A DNA stretch of 64,000 nt, taken from assembly GCF_042655435.1 (NCBI RefSeq), contig NZ_JBHSMG010000002.1, positions 434,001 through 498,000 of the forward strand, written 5' to 3'. Below, piece after piece: positions 41,544 through 53,930 of this stretch; position 1 is the stretch's first letter, and each line of letters opens with the position of its first letter. The translations under genes were made by a program, and so were the position numbers. The notes below the pieces were generated by a model. That model was given only the letters and a program-made list of their open reading frames with translations. It searched no databases and was not told the origin of the DNA. The stretch comes from Lysinimonas soli. Its GTDB lineage: Bacteria > Actinomycetota > Actinomycetes > Actinomycetales > Microbacteriaceae.

Positions 41544-41642
41544 ATGGGTTCCGTCATCAAGAAGCGCCGCAAGCGCATGGCGAAGAAGAAGCACCGCAAG
41601 CTCCTTCGCAAGACGCGTCACCAGCGTCGCAACAAGAAGTAG
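41544..41642 (+). CDS. Small ribosomal protein bS22 (AURKAIP1/COX24-type)
   Basis: The 32-residue, extremely basic peptide (MGSVIKKRRKRMAKKKHRK, ending HQRRNKK) is the actinobacterial bS22 seen in mycobacterial ribosome structures. GAGGTG lies four bases before the ATG, and a TACACT -10 candidate lies near 41470, giving a leader of about 65 bases. Too short for ordinary gene finders. Confidence 0.9.
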   Translation: MGSVIKKRRKRMAKKKHRKLLRKTRHQRRNKK

Positions 41643-41676
41643 TCGCTCGTCAGCAGACTTCGCACGCGCCAGGCCG

Positions 41677-42471
41677 TCAGGCCCGGCGCGTGTTCTTCTT
41701 GACGCCCTTCTTCACCGCGCGCGCGTCGCGCCGCACCCGTCGAGCAGCCTCGCGCATGCTGGCCGGGCTCATGCGCAGAACGGGCCAGCCGCACTCGCGG
41801 GCGTGATGGGCGAGCGCGGCATCCGGATTCACGACGACCGGGTGACCGACCATCTCGAGCAGCGGGATGTCGTTGCGGCTGTCGGAGTACGCCCAGCTGT
41901 CCGCGAGATCGGCCCCGGCGGCGACCGCGAGTTCTGCGACGGCGGTGGCCTTGCGCTCGGCGTGCAGCACGTGACCGATCAGCTCGCCGGTGTAGACGCC
42001 GTCGACCACCTCGATCCGGGTGCCCAGCGCTCCGGTCAGGTTGAGCCGGCGGGCGATGAGGTCGCCGATCTCCCACGGGGTGGCTGAGACCAGCCACACC
42101 TCGTGGCCCTTGGCGACGTGCTCCTGGGTCAGCTCGACGGTCTCCGGGTACAGCCGGGGGCGGATCCTGTCCTCCCAGATCGCCTCGGCCAGCTCGAGGA
42201 TCTCGGCCTGGGTGTGGCCGCCGACCAGGCCGAGGGCCTTCTCGCGCGCGGTGCGCAGGTGGTCGTCGTTCTCGCCGACGGCGATGAAGCGGCGCTGATG
42301 CCAGGCGAACAGAGCCACGTCGCGGAAGCGGATGACGTGCTTGCGCCACGCCTCGCGGCCCAGCTGGAACAGGCTGGTACCGCGCATCAGCGTGTTGTCG
42401 ACGTCGAAGAACGCGAGGATCGGGCGATCGCTGGCGCCCGGCGACCCGGACGTGCTCGGCGACTCGGACAT
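41677..42471 (-). CDS. HAD-IB-family phosphatase (SerB-like)
   Basis: The 264-aa protein has motif I FFDVDNTLMRG, motif II LVSATPWEIG, and motif III AYSDSRNDIPLLEMVG, with a helical cap, the HAD-IB layout of SerB and CicA. The C-terminal tail is basic (ARAVKKGVKKNTRRA). Substrates include phosphoserine or lysophosphatidate. ATG 42471 is chosen since TACCAT lies six bases upstream; a longer frame to 42552 would cross that box. Confidence 0.87.
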   Translation of the reverse strand: MSESPSTSGSPGASDRPILAFFDVDNTLMRGTSLFQLGREAWRKHVIRFRDVALFAWHQRRFIAVGENDDHLRTAREKALGLVGGHTQAEILELAEAIWEDRIRPRLYPETVELTQEHVAKGHEVWLVSATPWEIGDLIARRLNLTGALGTRIEVVDGVYTGELIGHVLHAERKATAVAELAVAAGADLADSWAYSDSRNDIPLLEMVGHPVVVNPDAALAHHARECGWPVLRMSPASMREAARRVRRDARAVKKGVKKNTRRA

Positions 42472-42526
42472 CGCTTCATGGTATCGGGCACGGCACGCGG
42501 GCCCGACCGCGACGTAGCCTGGGGCG

Positions 42527-42781
42527 GTGACCCGTCTCACCCTGATCGGCAAGCCCGACTGCCACCTCTGCTCGGATGCCCGCCGGATCGTCGACGAGGT
42601 GCTCGCGGACTACCCGGAGGTCGCCTTCGACGAGCGCTCCATCCTCGACGAACCGCAGCTCATGGACGCGTACGTCGAAGAGATCCCGGTCGTGCTGATC
42701 GACGATCGGGTGCACACCATCTGGCGGGTGGATGCCGTGCGGCTGCGGACGGCCCTCGACGCGGCAGCGGCGACCTCCTAG
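42527..42781 (+). CDS. Glutaredoxin-like (DUF836) thiol-redox protein
   Basis: The 84-aa thioredoxin-fold protein has CHLC in LIGKPDCHLCSDA, a cis-Pro segment EEIPVVLIDD and a C-terminal helix. The GTG at 42527 is leaderless behind TAGCCT. It is co-directional with a flavin reductase whose -10 box TAGGCT contains this gene's stop codon. Role in disulfide or redox homeostasis inferred. Confidence 0.85.
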   Translation: MTRLTLIGKPDCHLCSDARRIVDEVLADYPEVAFDERSILDEPQLMDAYVEEIPVVLIDDRVHTIWRVDAVRLRTALDAAAATS

Positions 42782-42790
42782 GCTCTCGCC

Positions 42791-43348
42791 ATGGAGCGCA
42801 CCCCGGTTCTCGCCATCTGCGGCAGTCTGCGCGAACGCTCCCTGCACCGTGCCCTGCTCACGGCCGTCGAGCGCCGGTCACCCGAGCTGTTGTTCGTCGG
42901 CGCGGAGCTCATCCGCGACCTGCCGCTGCTCGACCCCGACCTCGACACCCCCGATCGGCTGCCGTCGGTCGTGCGGGAGTTCCGTCTGCTGGCCGAGTCG
43001 GCGCGCGGCGGGATCATCGCCTCGCCCGAGTACGTCCATGGCCCGTCGGGAGTCACCAAGAACGCGCTGGACTGGTTGGCCGGATCCACCGGGCTGCACG
43101 GCAAGCCGGTGCTGCTCATGAGCGCGTCGCCGGGTCAGACCGGCGGAATCCGCGGGCTGGCCGCGCTCGTGCCGACCCTGCTCGCACTCGACAGCGTGCT
43201 CGTCGACCCGATCACGGTGTCGCGGGCGGCGGCGCGGATCCTGCCCGACGGCGAGGTCGTCGAGGCCGGGCTCGAACTGCGACTCGACATCGCTCTCGAA
43301 GAGTTCTCTCATGCCATGGCCGTCGCCGGTCAGGTCGTACGCCCCTAG
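42791..43348 (+). CDS. NAD(P)H-dependent FMN reductase (flavodoxin-like)
   Basis: The 185-aa protein has the flavin phosphate loop ICGSLRERSLHRALL, the SPEYVHGPSGVTKNALDWL segment of azoreductase/ChrR-type NADPH:FMN reductases and SPGQTGGIRGL. It probably detoxifies quinones. The ATG lies six bases after TAGGCT, whose TAG is the stop of the preceding redoxin gene. The next gene's -10 TAGGCT likewise starts with this gene's stop. Confidence 0.87.
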   Translation: MERTPVLAICGSLRERSLHRALLTAVERRSPELLFVGAELIRDLPLLDPDLDTPDRLPSVVREFRLLAESARGGIIASPEYVHGPSGVTKNALDWLAGSTGLHGKPVLLMSASPGQTGGIRGLAALVPTLLALDSVLVDPITVSRAAARILPDGEVVEAGLELRLDIALEEFSHAMAVAGQVVRP

Positions 43349-43405
43349 GCTGACGATCGGGACGGCGGAAGGTCGCCGACCCGTGCACTCGGAGAGGACG
43401 ACGCC

Positions 43406-43585
43406 GTGAAGTTCCAGATCGTCAGGGGCAAGAGCCTGACGCAGCCGTACTTCTGGCGGATCGTGGCGTCGAACGGGCAGACCCTCGCGGTGAGCGAGAA
43501 CTACGTGGCCAAGGCCTCGGCGACGAGCGCGATCGAGTCGGTGGTCAAGAACGCCGCCGGCGCGAAGGTCGAAGACCTCACGTAG
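43406..43585 (+). CDS. DUF1508 (YegP-type) small protein
   Basis: This 59-aa protein has the YegP pattern: QPYFWRIVASNGQTLAVSE, then YVAKASATSAIESVVKNAAG. One repeat of the domain is present. GGAGAGG lies seven to eight bases before the GTG. TAGGCT at 43346-43351 is a likely -10. YegP proteins are of uncertain function, often stress-associated. Confidence 0.85.
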   Translation: MKFQIVRGKSLTQPYFWRIVASNGQTLAVSENYVAKASATSAIESVVKNAAGAKVEDLT

Positions 43586-43611
43586 CCCGCGGGCGCCTCG
43601 GCGGTCGGCCC

Positions 43612-44934
<1,323 letters not shown>

Positions 44935-45021
44935 GGTCCCCGAGTCTACGGGCCCGAGCCCGTGGGGAGCCGTGGTGGTCGGGCCCGGAACCGCCCCGCG
45001 GCTCGACCGTAGACTCGGGGG

Positions 45022-45690
45022 GTGCCCGCCGACCTCATCCACCTCGTGCGCCACGGCGAGGTGTTCAACCCCGACGGCGTGCTCTACGGGCGGCTTCCCG
45101 AGTTCCATCTGAGCGAGCGCGGACGGCGGATGGCCCAGCTCGCGGCGTCGTCGCTGGCGGGTCGCCCGATCGTGGCCGTGACCGCGAGCCCGCTCACCCG
45201 CACGCGGGAGAGCGCGGAGCCGTGGATCGACCGCTTCCGCGACGGGCTGGGCGGCGAGGGGCTGAGGATCGATGAGCGGCTCATCGAGCCGGCGAATCGC
45301 TTCGAAGGCCTCAACATCCGCGCGGCGCTGAAGCGCGATCCGTTTCTCGCCCGGCACCTGCTCAACCCCTGGCGGCCGTCGTGGGGCGAACCCTTCGCCT
45401 CGATCGCGGCCCGGATGATGGCCGCCGTCGCCGACGCGCACGCCGGGGTCGAGGGCGGCGAGGTCGTGCTCGTGAGCCACCAGCTGCCGATCTGGATGGT
45501 GGCCCGCACCGCGCAGGGCAAGCCGCTCGCCACCGACCCGCGCCGCCGCCGCTGCTCCCTGTCGAGCATCACGACGCTCGCCCACGACCCCGCCGTCGCG
45601 GTGCCCGGCGCCGCCGGATTCGTCGAGGTGGACTATCAGGAACCTGCGGCAGAGTTGCTCGCAGAAGCCATCGATCTGGGAGCAGTGTGA
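45022..45690 (+). CDS. Histidine-phosphatase-family protein (phosphoglycerate-mutase-like)
   Basis: The 222-aa protein has the RHG motif (LVRHGEVFNPDGVLYGRLPEF), TASPLTRTRESAEP and the second catalytic His (VLVSHQLPIW). It probably hydrolyses a phosphate ester; no specific substrate assignable. GTG 45022 is leaderless behind TAGACT. Its stop overlaps the TlpA gene, so it is the first gene of the cytochrome c maturation run, a common arrangement in Actinobacteria. Confidence 0.88.
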   Translation: MPADLIHLVRHGEVFNPDGVLYGRLPEFHLSERGRRMAQLAASSLAGRPIVAVTASPLTRTRESAEPWIDRFRDGLGGEGLRIDERLIEPANRFEGLNIRAALKRDPFLARHLLNPWRPSWGEPFASIAARMMAAVADAHAGVEGGEVVLVSHQLPIWMVARTAQGKPLATDPRRRRCSLSSITTLAHDPAVAVPGAAGFVEVDYQEPAAELLAEAIDLGAV

Positions 45691-46301
45691 AGACCGGCAC
45701 CGTGAGACCCGTTGCCGCTGCCGTTTCGCTCGCGGTCGCCGTCTCGCTCGCTCTGGCCGGATGCACCTCGAACGACTCGCTGGCGACCGCCTACAACTCG
45801 AGCAACGCGACCGGCAACTACGTCTCGCCCGACGGGACGACCAAGACCATCGCCCCCGCCGATCGCGGCTCGGCCGTGACGTTCTCGGGCGCGACGGATG
45901 CCGGCGGCAGGGTCTCGAGCGTCGACTACGCCGGCAAGGTGGTCGTGCTCAACTTCTGGTACGCGAGCTGCCCGCCCTGCCGCCTCGAGGCGCCCGACCT
46001 CGAGAAGCTCAACCAGAAGTACTCGGCCAAGGGCGTCGTGTTCCTCGGCGTCAACGTCGAAGACACCGCCCCGACGGCCCTGAGCTTCGAGAAGAGCCAC
46101 GGCATCAGCTACCCGTCCATTCTCGACGCCGACGAGGGCGCCGTGCGACTGGCGTTCCACGGCAAGATCTCACCCAACGCGGTGCCGACGACCCTCATCA
46201 TCGACGAGAAGGGGCGCGTCGCCGCCCGCTTCAGCGGCCTCATCACGAGCCCGTCGCTCGTCGGCACGATCATCGAGGCGACGATGGCCGAGGGCAGCTA
46301 G
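45687..46301 (+). CDS. TlpA/ResA-family thiol-disulfide lipoprotein
   Basis: The 204-aa product is exported: lipobox LALAGC (C26), then a thioredoxin domain with CxxC (WYASCPPCRLEAP) and the cis-Pro (NAVPTTLIID). ResA reduces the haem-binding cysteines of apocytochrome c on the outer face of the membrane. GTG overlaps the preceding stop; it overlaps ccdA by one base. CcdA downstream would supply reducing power. Confidence 0.92.
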   Translation: MKTGTVRPVAAAVSLAVAVSLALAGCTSNDSLATAYNSSNATGNYVSPDGTTKTIAPADRGSAVTFSGATDAGGRVSSVDYAGKVVVLNFWYASCPPCRLEAPDLEKLNQKYSAKGVVFLGVNVEDTAPTALSFEKSHGISYPSILDADEGAVRLAFHGKISPNAVPTTLIIDEKGRVAARFSGLITSPSLVGTIIEATMAEGS

Positions 46302-47009
46302 TGGGTCCCGGTGCCGTCGTGCTCAGCGGCGGGCTCTGGTTCGCCGTCCCCATCGCGATCGCCGCGGGGCTGCTGTCGTTCTTATCCCCGTGCGTGCTGC
46401 CCCTGGTGCCGGGCTACCTCGGCTACGTGAGCGGGGTCACGAGCGGGCGCGAGCGCACCCGCAGCCGGATGCTGCTCGGCGTCGCCCTGTTCATCGCCGG
46501 CTTCTCGCTGGTCTTCCTCGCGGTCTCGCTGCTGGTGGGCACGGTCGGCGTCTTCGTCACCCAGTACACCGACCTCATCCTGCGCATCGCCGGCGTCGTC
46601 GTGATCCTGATGGGGATCGTGTTCATCGGGCAGGTGAGCTTCCTCCAGCGCACGATCAAGCCCGGCTGGCAGCCGCGCACCGGCCTGATCGGCGCGCCGC
46701 TGCTCGGCATCGTCTTCGCCGTCGGCTGGACCCCGTGCGTCGGCCCGACCCTCATCGCCGTGCAGTCGATGGTGCTCGATCAGGGCGACCTCGGCCGGGC
46801 GCTGATCGTCGGGCTGGCGTACTGCATCGGGCTGGGCATTCCGTTCCTGCTCGTGGCGATCGGCTTCGGCTGGGTCGGCGGCTCGGTCGCCTTCGTCAAG
46901 CGGCACATCCGTGTCATCAACATCACGGGGGGCGCGCTCCTGATCGTCATCGGCGTGCTCATGGTCTCGGGCGTCTGGCGCGCCTTCATCACGACGTTCG
47001 GAGCGGGTC

Positions 47010-47032
<23 letters not shown>
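46301..47032 (+). CDS. ccdA: Cytochrome c biogenesis protein CcdA
   Basis: This 243-aa protein has six membrane helices with the two redox cysteines in FLSPCVLPLVPGYLGYVSG and FAVGWTPCVGPTL. CcdA transfers electrons from cytoplasmic thioredoxin to ResA. The GTG start at 46301 overlaps the upstream stop (TAGTG). Confidence 0.93.
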
Positions 47033-48734
<1,702 letters not shown>

Positions 48735-48743
48735 GATGACCCC

Positions 48744-49787
48744 GTGAACGCTGCAACTCTCGCCGCCTACTCCGTCGTCGCCGTCTACTCGGCCATCGCC
48801 GTGTACGTGCTGGCCTTCATCGCCTTCGCTCTCGACCTGAGCAAGCGATCGCAGATCGCCCTCGGTGCGGCGAACGCGCAGGCGGTGGCCTCGCCCTCCC
48901 GCGCCGCCTCCGGCGGCACGAAGGCCGCGAATGCCGGATCGGGCACCGCAACGGCCGTGCTCGACAGGGCCGTCGTCGACAGGGCCGCCCCGCCCGCCGT
49001 CCCCGGCGCTCCGGTCGCGAACAGCGGCGTCCGCGGGCTCTCCAGCCGCTTCCAGCGCACCGGCTACGCGCTCGTCATCATCGGCTGGGTCGTGCACCTG
49101 ACGGCCCTCGTGCTGCGCGGCCTGGCCGCGGGCCGGGTGCCGTGGGCCAACCTCTACGAGTTCGCGATGACCGGCACGGCGATCATCGTCGGCGTCTTCA
49201 TCGTCATCCAGCTCTGGCGCGACCTGCGCTTCCTCGGCGCGTACATCACGGGCATCGTCGTGCTGCTGCTTGGCCTCGCGAGCGTGAACTTCTACGTGGC
49301 CGTCACCCCGCTGCCGCCGGCTCTGCAGTCGGCCTGGCTCGTCATCCACGTCTTCGTCGCGACGCTGGGCACCGGCTTCTTCGCGGTGGGCGGCGGGCTC
49401 TCGATCGCCCAGCTGCTGCAGACCCGGCGCGAGGCGGGGGGCTTCGGCCGGCTGCGTCTGCTGAACACCTTCCCGGCCGCCCAGACCCTCGAGAACATGG
49501 CCTACCGCGTGATCGTCGTGGGCTTCGCCTTCTGGACCTTCACCCTGATGGCCGGGGCGATCTGGGCCGAGCGGGCCTGGGGCCGGTACTGGGGCTGGGA
49601 CACCAAGGAGGTCTGGACCTTCATCATCTGGGTCACCTTCGCCGGCTATATCCACGCCCGCGCGACCCAGGGCTGGCGCGGCTCGCGCTCGGCCTGGCTC
49701 GCGATCATCGGCTTCACCGCCGTGATGTTCAACTTCACGGTCGTCAACCTGTTCTTCAAGGGATTGCACGCCTACAGCGGCCTCTGA
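48744..49787 (+). CDS. ccsB: Cytochrome c biogenesis protein CcsB/CcsA (haem lyase subunit)
   Basis: The 347-aa protein has about eight helices and the haem-handling WWD-type motif WGWDTKEVWTFIIW near the C-terminus. A Ser/Ala-rich insertion (about residues 45-95) follows the first helix. It transports haem and joins it to apocytochrome c with ResB. GTG 48744 is leaderless behind TAGGAT, in which TAG is the resB stop. Confidence 0.93.
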   Translation: MNAATLAAYSVVAVYSAIAVYVLAFIAFALDLSKRSQIALGAANAQAVASPSRAASGGTKAANAGSGTATAVLDRAVVDRAAPPAVPGAPVANSGVRGLSSRFQRTGYALVIIGWVVHLTALVLRGLAAGRVPWANLYEFAMTGTAIIVGVFIVIQLWRDLRFLGAYITGIVVLLLGLASVNFYVAVTPLPPALQSAWLVIHVFVATLGTGFFAVGGGLSIAQLLQTRREAGGFGRLRLLNTFPAAQTLENMAYRVIVVGFAFWTFTLMAGAIWAERAWGRYWGWDTKEVWTFIIWVTFAGYIHARATQGWRGSRSAWLAIIGFTAVMFNFTVVNLFFKGLHAYSGL

Positions 49788-49885
49788 GCGCACGGACGGC
49801 GAACCTCGGCCGTCCTGACCTCGAAAACGACTGATTCCGAAGCGTCGCGAGCCGCTACGCTGTCGGAATCGAGAGTCGGAGGTCG

Positions 49886-50974
49886 ATGTCCCCCGTGAGC
49901 AGCACGTCCGAACCGGCCATGGAGCACGCGTCCACGGCCACGACAGCGGCGTCCGCGCCCCAGATCGTTCTGCGCGGCCTGCGCAAGACCTTCGGTCGCG
50001 TCGTGGCGGTCGATTCCGTCGACCTCGAGATCGGCGACGGCGAGTTCTTCGCGATGCTCGGCCCCTCGGGTTCGGGCAAGACGACGGTGCTCCGGATGAT
50101 CGCGGGCTTCGAGCGGCCGACGAGCGGCACGGTCATCCTGGGCGGGGTCGACGAGACGAACCTGCCGGCCTTCCGCCGCGACGTCAGCACCGTCTTCCAG
50201 GACTACGCGTTGTTCCCGCACATGACCGTCGGGCAGAACGTCGGGTACGGCCTCAAGGTGCGCGGCGTCGGCGGCGCCGAGCGCACCCGCCGGGTCGGCG
50301 AGGCGCTCGAGATGGTTCGGCTCGGTGACCTCGGCGCGCGCAAGCCGGGCGAGCTGTCGGGCGGTCAGCGGCAGCGCGTGGCGCTCGCCCGGGCCCTCGT
50401 GACGCGACCCAAGGTGCTGCTGCTCGACGAGCCCCTCGGGGCGCTCGACCTCAAGCTGCGCGAGCAGATGCAGCTCGAACTCAAGTCGATCCAGCGCGAG
50501 GTCGGCATCACCTTCCTCTTCGTCACCCACGATCAGGACGAGGCCCTCACCCTCTGCGACCGGCTCGCGGTCTTCAACGCGGGGCGCATCGAGCAGGTCG
50601 GCCCGCCGGGGGAGGTCTACGAGTACCCGGCGACGCCCTTCGTGGCGGGCTTCGTCGGATCGTCGAACGTGATCCCCGCGGCGCTCGCGCCGTCGGTGCT
50701 GGGCAGGCCGGGCACCTACGCGATCCGGCCCGAGAAGATCCGCGTGCTCCCGGCGGGCGCCACGGCCTCGGCCGGCGAACTGAGCGTGCAGGGCACGGTG
50801 GGCGAGGTGGTCTACTCCGGCCCGACGACCCGCATCGTCGTCGCCGGTCCCGACGGGCTGCAGCTGTCGGCGACCGTGCTCAATGCCGATGCCCCCGACT
50901 CGTCCGCCCTGCGGCGAGGCGACCCGATCGCCCTCGCCTGGCACGAAAGCGCTTTGCGACCGCTCGAGCTCTGA
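49886..50974 (+). CDS. potA: ABC transporter ATPase, spermidine/putrescine (PotA) type
   Basis: The 362-aa protein has Walker A GPSGSGKTT, Q loop FQDYALFPHM, signature LSGGQRQRV, Walker B LLLDEPLGALD, and the C-terminal TOBE domain with YAIRPEKIRV. The N-terminal 25 residues are Ser/Thr/Ala-rich. CGGAGG lies before the ATG; TACGCT near 49856 is a -10 candidate. It is followed by the binding protein and two permeases in the same direction. Confidence 0.9.
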   Translation: MSPVSSTSEPAMEHASTATTAASAPQIVLRGLRKTFGRVVAVDSVDLEIGDGEFFAMLGPSGSGKTTVLRMIAGFERPTSGTVILGGVDETNLPAFRRDVSTVFQDYALFPHMTVGQNVGYGLKVRGVGGAERTRRVGEALEMVRLGDLGARKPGELSGGQRQRVALARALVTRPKVLLLDEPLGALDLKLREQMQLELKSIQREVGITFLFVTHDQDEALTLCDRLAVFNAGRIEQVGPPGEVYEYPATPFVAGFVGSSNVIPAALAPSVLGRPGTYAIRPEKIRVLPAGATASAGELSVQGTVGEVVYSGPTTRIVVAGPDGLQLSATVLNADAPDSSALRRGDPIALAWHESALRPLEL

Positions 50975-51007
50975 CCCGCAGCATCCACAGCACACGAGAG
51001 GAACATC

Positions 51008-52216
51008 ATGATCAGGATCCGCAAGTTCGGCGCGGCGCTCGCCGTCGCCGCAGCCCTGGCCGTCACGATCGCCGGCTGTTCGAGCGGCACCGGTGGGGGT
51101 TCCAGCACGTCGTCGGCGGCCGGCCTGCCCAACATCGCCGCGCAGAAGAAGCTCGGCGCGGGGGAGGGCAAGCTCAACATCATCGTGTGGGCCGGCTACG
51201 CCGAAGACGGCTCCGACGATCCGACCGTCGACTGGGTCACGCCGTTCGAGAAGCAGACCGGATGCCAGGTCAGCGCCAAGACCGCCGGCACCTCCGACGA
51301 GATGGTGCAGCTCATGCGCACGGGCCAGTACGACGGCGTCTCGGCCTCGGGCGACGCGACGCTCCGGCTGATCTACGGGGGCGACGTCGCCCCGGTGAAC
51401 ACGAGCCTCGTCTCGAACTACGCGACCATCTCGGACTTCCTCAAGATGAAGGCCTGGAACTCGGCCGGCGGCAAGATGTACGGCATCCCGCACGGCTGGG
51501 GCGCCAACGTGCTGATGTACAACCCGGCCGTCGTGACCACGGCGCCCGACTCCTGGTCGGTCGTCTTCGACAAGAACTCCCCGTACCACGGCAAGATCAC
51601 CGCCTACGACTCCCCGATCTACATCGCCGACGCGGCGTTGTACCTGAAGGCGACCGACCCCTCGCTCGGCATCAAGGACCCGTACGCCCTGACCGAGAAG
51701 CAGCTCGACGCCGCGGTCGCGCTGCTCAAGCAGCAGAACGCCAACATCGGCGAGTACTGGTCGGACTACACCAAGGAGGTGCAGGCCTTCGAGTCGGGCA
51801 GCTCCGTGGTCGGGACGACCTGGCAGGTGATCGCCAACCTGGTGCAGTCCGACGGCAAGGTGAAGGTCGACACGGTCGTGCCCAAGGAGGGCGTGACCGG
51901 CTGGTCCGACACCTGGATGATCGCGGCGAAGGCGAAGCACCCGAACTGCATGTACCAGTGGATGAACTGGATCACCTCGCCCAAGGTCAACGCCCAGGTC
52001 GCGGAGTGGTTCGGCGAGGCGCCGTCGCAGACGAAGGCCTGCACCGAGACCACCGATCCGAAGTTCTGCGACAGCTACCACGCTCTCGACGCGTCGTACG
52101 CCGCGAAGATCCACTACTGGACGACGCCGCAGACCAACTGCGTCGACGGCAGCGGCAAGACCGACTGCACGGCCTATTCGGAGTGGACCACCAAGTGGCA
52201 GCAGATCAAGGGCTGA
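51008..52216 (+). CDS. Polyamine-type ABC substrate-binding lipoprotein (PotD-like)
   Basis: The 402-aa product has lipobox TIAGC (C24) and a PotD/PotF-type fold: LNIIVWAGYAEDGSDDP, YDGVSASGDATLRLIYGG, IPHGWGANVLMYN and a C-terminal SEWTTKWQQIKG. The C-terminal half is Cys-containing (four Cys), possibly for disulfides. GAGAGGA precedes the ATG. Ligand probably a polyamine or related cation. Confidence 0.88.
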   Translation: MIRIRKFGAALAVAAALAVTIAGCSSGTGGGSSTSSAAGLPNIAAQKKLGAGEGKLNIIVWAGYAEDGSDDPTVDWVTPFEKQTGCQVSAKTAGTSDEMVQLMRTGQYDGVSASGDATLRLIYGGDVAPVNTSLVSNYATISDFLKMKAWNSAGGKMYGIPHGWGANVLMYNPAVVTTAPDSWSVVFDKNSPYHGKITAYDSPIYIADAALYLKATDPSLGIKDPYALTEKQLDAAVALLKQQNANIGEYWSDYTKEVQAFESGSSVVGTTWQVIANLVQSDGKVKVDTVVPKEGVTGWSDTWMIAAKAKHPNCMYQWMNWITSPKVNAQVAEWFGEAPSQTKACTETTDPKFCDSYHALDASYAAKIHYWTTPQTNCVDGSGKTDCTAYSEWTTKWQQIKG

Positions 52217-52257
52217 CACCCGGCCCCGTCACCGGCTCCCCCGCGGCACGCTCCGAC

Positions 52258-53118
52258 GTGTCGCGGCGGGGGCCGGTGTCGGCGTTCTTCGCCACCCGGC
52301 CCAAGACCCGCCTCGGCCTGCTGCTCACTCCACCGCTGCTGTGGCTCGTGGTGGCCTATCTCGGGTCCATCGTGATCCTGCTGATCACGGCGTTCTGGAC
52401 CGTCAACTCCTTCACCGGGCGCGTCGAGCCGGCGTTCCAGTTCGGCAACCTGACCGCGCTGGTAACCGATCCGCTGTACCGCGAGGTCACGCTGCGCACC
52501 CTGCTGGTCGCGCTCGGGGTGACCGTCATCGACGCCGTGATCGCCTTTCCGATGGCGTTCTACATGTCGAAGATCGCCAGCCCGCGCACCCGTGCCCTGT
52601 TCCTCGTGGCCGTGACGACGCCGCTCTGGGCCAGCTACCTGGTCAAGGCCTACGCCTGGCGCGTGCTGCTCGAACCGAACGGTCCGATCGACATCGTCAC
52701 GGGCGGGCACTCGCCCGGCTACGGGCTGCCCGCCGTCGTCATCACGCTGGCCTACCTGTGGCTGCCGTACATGATCATCCCGCTGTACGCGGGCTTCGAT
52801 CGCGTGCCGACCTCGCTGTTCGAGGCGAGCGCCGACCTCGGCGCGTCGACCGCGCGAACGGTGCGCTCCATCGTGCTCCCCCTCGTCTTTCCGGCCATCG
52901 CCGCCGGCTCGATCTTCACCTTCTCGCTGAGCTTCGGCGACTACATCGCCGTCACGATCGTCGGCGGCAAGACCCAGCTGCTCGCCAATCTCATCTACGG
53001 ACAGCTGGTGACGGCCAACAACCAGCCGCTGGCCGCGGCCCTGTCGATCGTGCCGCTGCTGGCGATCATCCTGTATCTCGTCGCGATGCGACGCACCGGC
53101 GCATTGGAGAACGTCTGA
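52258..53118 (+). CDS. potB: ABC transporter permease, PotB type
   Basis: This 286-aa protein has six helices, beginning LGLLLTPPLLWLVVAYLGSI, and the EAA loop (FEASADLGASTARTVRSIVLP). GTG 52258 is used here; GTG 52276 or a start within the first bases after the potD stop are alternatives, as no ribosome site is convincing. It overlaps potC by one base. Confidence 0.85.
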   Translation: MSRRGPVSAFFATRPKTRLGLLLTPPLLWLVVAYLGSIVILLITAFWTVNSFTGRVEPAFQFGNLTALVTDPLYREVTLRTLLVALGVTVIDAVIAFPMAFYMSKIASPRTRALFLVAVTTPLWASYLVKAYAWRVLLEPNGPIDIVTGGHSPGYGLPAVVITLAYLWLPYMIIPLYAGFDRVPTSLFEASADLGASTARTVRSIVLPLVFPAIAAGSIFTFSLSFGDYIAVTIVGGKTQLLANLIYGQLVTANNQPLAAALSIVPLLAIILYLVAMRRTGALENV

Positions 53119-53930
53119 TGGAGTTCTCGAGGTCGTTCCGGGTCGCCCTGCGCATCGGCATGTGGCTCGGCCTGGCCCTGCTCTACGTGCCCCTGATCCT
53201 CATCGTCATCAACTCCTTCAACCGCTCGAAGACGTTCTCCTTCCCCCCGACCGGCCTGACGCTGGAATGGTGGATCGCCGCCGCGCACAGCACGGGAGCG
53301 CTCAACGCGCTCGGCACCTCGGTGCTGGCCGGGCTCGGGGCCACCGCGATCGCGCTCATCCTGGGAACGATGGCGGCCTTCGCCGTGCAGCGCTACCGCT
53401 TCTTCGGCCGTCACACGATCAGCTTCCTCGTGGTGCTGCCGATCACCCTGCCCGGAATCGTCACCGGCATCGCCCTGAACGCGACCTTCACGGCGGTGCT
53501 CGGCCCCTTCGGGATCGGCCTCGGGCTGGCGACCGTCATCATCGGCCACGCGACCTTCTGCATCGTGATCGTGTTCAACAACGTGCAGGCGCGCCTGCGC
53601 CGGCTCGGCACCTCGCTCGAGGAGGCCTCGGCCGACCTGGGGGGAACGGGCTGGCAGACCTTCCGCTACGTGACCTTCCCCAGCATCCGTGGAGCCCTCG
53701 TCGCCGGCGCGCTGCTCGCCTTCGCCCTGAGCTTCGACGAGATCGTCGTCACGACCTTCACGGCCGGCCCCGAGGTGCAGACGCTGCCGATCTGGATCTT
53801 CGGCAACCTGTTCCGCCCGAACCAGGCCCCCGTCGTCAACGTGGTGGCCGCGGTGCTGACCATCGTCGCGATCGTGCCGGTGTGGCTGAGTCAGCGGCTG
53901 GCCGGCGACTCGATCACGAGCCGGGTGTGA
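53118..53930 (+). CDS. potC: ABC transporter permease, PotC type
   Basis: The 270-aa protein has six helices, SFNRSKTFSFPPTGLTLEWW after TM1 (the PotC signature) and the EAA loop (EEASADLGGTGWQTFRYVTFP). The last 17 bases overlap the 3' end of the convergent menC gene. Confidence 0.9.
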   Translation: MEFSRSFRVALRIGMWLGLALLYVPLILIVINSFNRSKTFSFPPTGLTLEWWIAAAHSTGALNALGTSVLAGLGATAIALILGTMAAFAVQRYRFFGRHTISFLVVLPITLPGIVTGIALNATFTAVLGPFGIGLGLATVIIGHATFCIVIVFNNVQARLRRLGTSLEEASADLGGTGWQTFRYVTFPSIRGALVAGALLAFALSFDEIVVTTFTAGPEVQTLPIWIFGNLFRPNQAPVVNVVAAVLTIVAIVPVWLSQRLAGDSITSRV

